64,000 bases of DNA from Strongyloides papillosus. Taxonomy: Eukaryota; Nematoda; Chromadorea; Rhabditida; Strongyloididae. This document shows, piece after piece, positions 58,177 through 64,000 of the stretch (its first letter is position 1; every line of letters starts with the position of its first letter). Below the pieces are notes generated by a model, which saw only the letters and a list, made by a program, of their open reading frames with translations, was not told where the DNA came from and made no database searches. A program made the translations under genes and the position numbers. The stretch spans positions 124,001-188,000 of the forward strand of contig SRSI01000017.1 of assembly GCA_005656395.1 (NCBI GenBank). The letters are read 5' to 3'.

Positions 58177-58677
58177 TTATCCAAAACAAAAATAACCTCT
58201 ACAGCTTTTGCTTCGTCTAAATGGTTGACTTCCTTGTTTATTTTGTCTTGGTAAAGTTAGTTGACCAGTGATTGGATTTGAATGTCTTCTTTGTCCATGT
58301 AAATTTTGGTTATCTTTAGTTTGGCTTGGTCTTCTTCGTAATTTATTTGAATTATGTTGACTGTTTCTAGATTTTGTTTTTCTTTCTGGCACACGGATTT
58401 CCGATAATGGTCTTGATATTGGTGCATGATCACCTACATTTAGTTGTTTTCTTAGTCCTTCTAATCTTTTTTCTCGACTCTTTGGTGTTTGTCCTTCCTT
58501 TTTTGAATTTTTTCTTAATTTAACTCCTAATTGAGAATGCCTTTTTGTTTCTGAATTTTTTCTATATTTTTCGGGCAATTTTTCACTTTCAGAAGACAAA
58601 GAGAATTTTACAAATTCAATTATTAAAATACAAAAAATAAAAAGAATATATTGTTTAATGCGATTAAAAAAAATCAT
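58177..58677 (-). CDS. Small secreted basic protein, family member 4
   Basis: Single exon, 166 aa, the longest member. Leader MIFFNRIKQYILFIFCILIIEFVKF with a hydrophobic span at about residues 9-21. The mature part is strongly basic and hydrophilic, rich in Arg, Lys, Ser, Asn, Gln and Pro, with several dibasic and tribasic sites (GLRKQ, KLRRRPS, GQRRHS, FRRSKS) and no predicted globular core. The only two mature Cys sit close together in the last ten residues (SCRGYFCFG), so one local disulphide or a dimer is possible. Not a family I recognise. A precursor cut at dibasic sites is one reading; a structural secreted protein is another. Confidence 0.65.
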   Translation of the reverse strand: MIFFNRIKQYILFIFCILIIEFVKFSLSSESEKLPEKYRKNSETKRHSQLGVKLRKNSKKEGQTPKSREKRLEGLRKQLNVGDHAPISRPLSEIRVPERKTKSRNSQHNSNKLRRRPSQTKDNQNLHGQRRHSNPITGQLTLPRQNKQGSQPFRRSKSCRGYFCFG

Positions 58678-58863
58678 GCTACAAAAAATAATATTTGTAA
58701 TATAAACTGAAAATTGTACTTCATTTATACAATACTAAAGTATTAAAAATCAACAAAAAAATTGTGCTTAAAGCAATCTTTAATAACTTTTATCAAAACA
58801 TTTCACAATTTTTTTTTGCAGAAAATAAGATTATATATTAATTTTTGAATTTGTTTAATTTAT
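58678..58863 (-). promoter_or_regulatory. Duplicated upstream region of secreted genes 3 and 4
   Basis: The 187 bp before the ATG of member 4 aligns with the 180 bp before member 3 (AGTATTAAAAATnAA and CAATCTTTAATAA blocks), giving a likely shared promoter. Confidence 0.4.
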
Positions 58864-59732
58864 AGGGCGGTAAAAAAATTCCTCTTTTCAGTTGAACAGT
58901 TATAAGTTTTGCTTTTGTTTATAGAATTTTATCACATAATATCTATTGATAGTTTCATCTGTCTTCTACAATATATTTTAAGACCGTTAAAAAAGCTTAC
59001 GTTTAAAATAAATTATAGAGATTTATATATCTATCATTTTTTCTATGCGTTTTTTAGCTTAAAAATTATTACAATTTTTTAAATTTTTTAATAATATTAT
59101 AGATATTTGATAGCCCAAATTCTTTTGTATAAACCTTACAAATATGTAATACTATGGCACAATTACAAGTATAGTTATACAGTATCAAAGATTATGACTT
59201 TTTGCTCATAATAAACAAAATTAAATACAAATTTAAAAAACTTTTAAATATTCAAGGAAACATAGAAGAACAAATGTTATAAATTAAAATATTTTATAAG
59301 CAAAAATGATTATTGTTATTTATTATCAAGATCATATTTTATTTTAACTTCTAAACTTATTCTTGTTAAAAAATTGTAGAAGCTATAAGATATAAAAAAT
59401 CTATAACTTTATTGATAATAATTAACTGATAATTATGGATCGTTTACTACTCTATAAAAAAGGAGTTTGGGCTATTTAATGTCTGTAATATTATAAAAAA
59501 ATAGTTTTTAAAAAAAAGTTTCGTTTTAATTTTCACAATTAAAATATATTGAAAAACTAACAGTCACATAAATCATAATAACTTTTATTAAACTTAATAT
59601 TCAAGAACGATCTTGAAATATGTTGTAGATAGCAATTATGATTAACAAATGTATATAATATCATAATATTACGTAAAGTTAAAAAAATTGATTAACGTTT
59701 AACTTAGTCGCGTATCTTTTGAAACAACCTGT
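58864..59732. mobile_element. Fold-back element copy without nested insertion
   Basis: Sister of 56509-58035: begins TAGGGCGGTAAAAAAATTCC, followed by CAGTTATAAGTTTTGCTTTT. TTTGATAGCCCAAATTC is near 59109, and the right end inverted resembles CACAGGTTGTTTCAAAAGAT. Ends are eroded, so limits are approximate. No ORF. Confidence 0.45.
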
Positions 59733-61524
59733 GCATCTAAAGATTATAAGTTTGAAAAATTTATTTTCAGTTACACAAAAAAATTTTCTATAATTTTCTT
59801 TGCCAAAATTATATTCAATTTTATTAATTTTATTAAAATCTCTTCGTTTTGTTACCTACCTCTTCATTTTGTTCCCTAAATAATAGTCAATATTCAAGCA
59901 TAATGAAAAAGAAAAATATTTAATGTTTTTATCAATAAAATTATTTTAAAACAAACAATTACTAACAAAAATTAAGTAATTTTAATATATTATCAACGAC
60001 ACATAAATAGTCAAATAGTCTGATTTATCTACTTAATTAGAATATTTCCTGATTAAAAACAAGCCATCAAATTAATTCGTATCTAATAAAATGATTTATT
60101 ATAATATATTTCATGGCATTTTCATCGTATAATAAATAATTGTTTCGTTATGATGTTCATTAACGGTAATAACCTTTTAAATTAAACTCATATTTTATCT
60201 CTAAAAAATAAATAATTCGAAAAATTGACTACTCAATATCAAATAATAAAGTTTTATTTTCAATAATCTAAAAATAAATAAAAAAATATACTCGAATCAA
60301 AATGTATTTAAAAAGATTATTATGGAAATTTGATATAAAGTTCTTATTTTTCTTCATTCATAATATATATTGTTTAGTTGCCAAATTATATCAGATTTAG
60401 AATTACTTTCCTTAATTTTATCATTGATGTCTGTTTCTTCTTAAGAAATATTCATTGCTAATTAACTATTAATCTTGAAATAAAAAAAAAGTTTACTTTT
60501 GATGTTTATAAATGTTTCCTTGTCTTGAAGTATTATTGTTATTAGAAATATCGGCAGAAATTGTTTAGTTTTACATCCAAAGTAACTTTAAAAAATATTT
60601 GTCATTCAAGAGCTCTACTTTTGTTATCTTATTAAACTAGAAGATTTTTTTAAATCTCAAAAAATAAAGTTTTTTCTACAAGATTTTTAAATATGATATT
60701 TTTACAGATTAATGCTTTTTGCTGGAATGTGTGGATTGCTTTAGAGACCTCTTAATTGTTTCAATTTAAAAATATTCACTTATCTTAGTGTTTATCTGTG
60801 GTTTATATAAAATAATTTTTTAAAATGTAATGATATGCTGATAAATATCAATCGGTTAGATGATGTTGTAACTTTTTAATAACAATACTGATTATCTTTG
60901 TTATATTTTAACAATAAACTTTTACATTTATAAAACCTTATTTATACAAAAGTTATAATTGAACATCCATATTATATAAATATACTTTAAATTATCTAGT
61001 AGTTAATTATTTTAGATGTCATTTTATAAACGAATAATAGTGATTTTGTTCTTTAAAAATTACAGTAAAGTATGTTTAAAATCAAAAATGTAATTTTTTT
61101 AGATTTTAAAGTTTTTATTTGATCAACAATTAGTATATAAAATATAAATCAAAGTAGATAAATGTTTAATGTTTCTTGGTAAATTCTACGAATTAATTAA
61201 TATTCTTTTAAGATATGAAAATATCTTGGAACATTATTAAAAAAAAATAAATTTTTTATGATTTAAAATTACTGTCATTATTAATTAAGAATATTAAAAT
61301 ATTTTTTCTAGATTTTAAGAATAAAAAAATGCACACTTTTTAAAAATTTAAATATTTTGCGTATTTCTAAAGCAAGTGATTTATTTATAATATTATTCGA
61401 TGAAATCAGTAAAACATTATAGAGCGTACGTATATTTAATATTATAAAAATATTGTGGTTATAAAAAAAGTGTTAACATTTCTATAAAAAAGGAAGTTAA
61501 TTATTTGATTTCATATAAAAAGTA
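59733..61524. other. Intergenic, very AT-rich
   Basis: About 1.8 kb without any gene or repeat that I can support. Confidence 0.4.
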
Positions 61525-62327
61525 AAGAGTGACACAAAAGTTACTTCCCTATGTGAACGGTTATAACTTTTGTTATAATTTAAAGAATTTTATCATTATA
61601 ATATATATTCTGTAACCTTATTTATATCCAGCAATATGTTTCAGAATAAATGTAGAAAACTTAAGTGCGAAAAAAGTTATAGGGATTTATATGAGTGTTA
61701 TTTTTTCCATGCATTTTTATTAAGAAAAGTAAACATAACTTTTTTTGAATGCAGTACTTTTGTGTACTATTGTAGCTAGTTGATAGCCCAACTTCTTTTT
61801 TAAAAAGTATTGAAAGACATATAAAAGTAAATTAATTATAAGTAAAGTTAAAACTGTTTTCACAGTGGACATTTTCTACAATTCATTATCAAGAACAAGT
61901 TTAGAAAATTAAAAATAAAAAATAACCTTGGAAGTCGTCAGCAATAAGCATGAAGCTTGTAAAATATCATAACTATTTAATATCTCCTATTTAATGTTTA
62001 TTGAAACATTTGGAAGTTGTAGAAATTTATATTTAATTTTTTTTATTATGAACAAAAATTCACAATATTTAATGTTTTGTAACTTTATTTATAAATATCT
62101 TATAATAATGAATTAATGTTTGTTCTATAAAAAAAATTCGGCTATCAAAATCACACTCATCATAAAAATTCATATACATTTTTTTAAATAAAGCTTTTTG
62201 TATCCATCTCAAATTCTGTTGTGGGACACAAGTGGAGCTGTTGAATGGTTATCATATCATAAAATTCTATAAACTACAACAAAAGCTAAAGCATTCATAT
62301 AGTGAAAGTAACTTTTGTGCCACCTAG
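61525..62327. mobile_element. 803-bp fold-back element with CACAAAAGTTAC ends
   Basis: The left end is AAGAGTGACACAAAAGTTAC and the right end inverted is CTAGGTGGCACAAAAGTTAC, each flanked by TA (61523-61524 and 62328-62329). Inverted arms continue with ACTTTTGTTnTAnTTTAnAGAATTTTAT. A GTTGATAGCCCAACTTC string links it to the two copies at 56509 and 58864. No coding capacity. It lies 200 bp upstream of the cytidylyltransferase gene. Confidence 0.72.
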
Positions 62328-62531
62328 TACTTGTAATTTAATAAAAAAAATAAATATAAATGATTAATAAAAGTTGTATATGAATTGTTTTAACATTTAA
62401 ATAGAAATAGTTATTGTATAAATTTTATAATTTATCTCAAAACATCTATTAATAATATTTGTATAGTTAGTCGTTCACTTTCTAATTTATAAAAGTATTT
62501 GTATTATTGTATTTTTTAAGATACTCCTAAG

Positions 62532-63598
62532 ATGTGCACAACAACAAAATCCCAGCGTAAACATGTCCATATGGTTGAAGAAGACTTCCAAACTGATTCA
62601 CCATTACCAAAAGTTTCTAGTAACGAAGATTTAAATTCTCAATCTGAGGCATCTGATGAAGAAATTATTACTAACCTAAACCTTAACAGAAACAGTAGAT
62701 TATTGCTTACACCAATAGATGATTATTTAGAAAATAGTACAAGAAAAAATGTATCTGATTTACCACTAGCATTAAGTTCACCAGCGCCTTATAGTGATGA
62801 GGAAGCAGCTATTCTTGAGAGAGAAAAAGTTGATTACTCAAAAAAGATAACGTTAGAAATGGCTATAAATAATACAGCAGGAAGACCTATTAGAGTTTTC
62901 TCTGATGGTATATATGATCTTTTTCATAATGGACACGCAAATCAACTAAGACAATGTAAGAATGCACTTCCAAATGTTTATTTAATTGTTGGTGTTGTGG
63001 TGATGAAGAAACACATAGATTAAAAGGAAAAACAGTAATAAGTGATGAGGAAAGATATGAAGCTATAAGACATTGTAGATATGTTGATGAGATTCATAGA
63101 AATTGTCCATATTATGTAACGCTTGATTTTCTTAAAGAGATGAAGATTGATTTTATTGCTCTTGATGCTATACCATATGCAGCACCAGGTGAGGAGGATT
63201 TGTATGAAAAATTTAGAAAAGTGGATATGTATATTGAGACACAAAGAACTGAAGGTGTCACTTCCTCATATGTTGTTTGTCGTATCATCCGTGATTATGA
63301 TAAATATGTGAGGAGAAATTTGACACGTGGGTATAGTGCAAAAGAGTTAAATGTTGGATTTGTTGCTGCAACAAAATATCAAATACAAAATTCTGTTGAT
63401 CAAATTAAACAAAAATCAGTAGAGATACTAAATACATGGAAGAATAGATCTGATGAATTTATAAAAGGTTTCATTTCAACGTTCCATCCAGATGGTGGAT
63501 TACACTATTTTACTGATAAAATAAGAGATTTAGTGTCAAGATCACCATCTCCGACTTTTGAAGAAACAGAAAGTGTTTATTCTGATGACTCAATGTAA
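62532..63598 (+). CDS. pcyt-1: CTP:phosphocholine cytidylyltransferase (one-base frame break)
   Basis: It makes CDP-choline from CTP and phosphocholine, the rate-limiting step of phosphatidylcholine synthesis, on membranes and in the nucleus. The N-terminus is acidic and Ser-rich (1-110). The catalytic domain has [15 protein letters not shown] (HxGH at 132-135), then VYLIVGV, then [24 protein letters not shown] and RTEGVTSS (CCT signature). Then come [24 protein letters not shown], a lipid-binding amphipathic region, and a short SPSP tail. The frame breaks at 62995-62996: GGTGTT is followed by GTGG where GGTGTTTGTGG (VGVCGD) is expected, so one T is missing in a T run. No splice sites fit. 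With that base the length is 355 aa. Probably a sequencing error, since both halves are otherwise perfect and the gene is essential. AATAAA at 63643-63648. Confidence 0.9.
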
Positions 63599-64000
63599 AT
63601 TATATGTTTTACAGTTATTGGTTTATCTAAAAAAAAGAAGAAAATAAATATTTAACAAATAACCAAAGACATATCCTTTTTTCTACATTATACTTGTTAT
63701 CCATTTTTTTAAAATCATTCATTAATTAATATAGAGGAATAACTTATTTTACTAATTAATTAAAGAATTGGGTTTATTATAATACATCTATATAATTAAA
63801 TAATTATTTTTTCTAAAATTTTTTGCATATTCATAAAGATATTGTAAATTATAAGAATTTATATTATGTCACTTAAGAGGGTATCACTCATCAAATATAT
63901 ATTAGAGGAGAAGTTTATGCCGAAAAATGATCTCCGTTTTCTATAATTTTTTTATTTGAATATATGTATTAAAATGTTAGTTTCAACTGAATTTTCGTTT
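63599..64000. other. 3' region and right edge
   Basis: AT-rich sequence after the cytidylyltransferase. Apart from the AATAAA at 63643-63648 nothing can be supported. Confidence 0.4.

Noticed and set aside
1..64000. tRNA, rRNA, CRISPR array or bacterial operon signals
   Set aside because: No B-box-like GGTTCGANNCC, no rRNA-like GC-rich block and no regularly spaced repeat array seen; the introns and families are eukaryotic.

Overview
The window looks like an AT-rich (roughly 20-25% GC by eye) nuclear contig of a nematode. Genes carry few introns of about 36-50 nt with GTAAG-type donors. Several products belong to families typical of nematodes: NRF-6-like acyltransferase, serpentine chemoreceptors, TIL-domain inhibitors and SXP/RAL-2-like secreted proteins. 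The composition, the short introns and the lineage-specific families suggest Strongyloides or a close clade IV relative. That assignment is inference.

Housekeeping genes sit at the two ends. On the left (1-6.3 kb) are an ABCC/MRP transporter running off the edge, replication factor C subunit 4 and complex III subunit QCR8. On the right (62.5-63.6 kb) is CTP:phosphocholine cytidylyltransferase, which carries a one-base frame break that is probably an assembly error. Everything between is accessory sequence.

Accessory blocks from left to right: (i) 7.9-21.5 kb, a minus-strand tandem array of unusually small secreted M13 (neprilysin-like) metallopeptidases. Three look intact (A-C), D has lost the catalytic Glu of HExxH, and E is a pseudogene split by a 965-bp element. 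(ii) 17.8-19.7 kb, an SXP/RAL-2-like gene plus the end of M13-E; this segment is duplicated at 27.4-29.3 kb, where both genes are decayed. (iii) 22.8-25.6 kb, a mariner element and a palindromic fold-back element. (iv) 30.9-32.1 kb, a five-TIL-domain secreted inhibitor. (v) 32.3-36.8 kb, nested inverted-repeat elements. (vi) 37.7-40.3 kb, an NRF-6-like acyltransferase. (vii) 40.9-46.5 kb, a tandem triplet of GT31 (C1GALT1-like) glycosyltransferases, the first copy dead. (viii) 50.2-54.3 kb, a tandem triplet of 7TM chemoreceptor-like genes, the middle copy frameshifted. (ix) Four scattered loci (26.1, 48.3, 56.0 and 58.2 kb) of a small, secreted, very basic Ser/Arg/Lys-rich protein family that I do not recognise.

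The accessory genes mostly encode secreted or surface-exposed products: proteases, protease inhibitor, SXP-like, basic peptides, glycosyltransferases and chemoreceptors. Repeated local duplication, pseudogenization and TA-flanked inverted-repeat DNA elements fit a fast-evolving host- or environment-facing region between conserved flanks. I found no tRNA, rRNA or CRISPR array.
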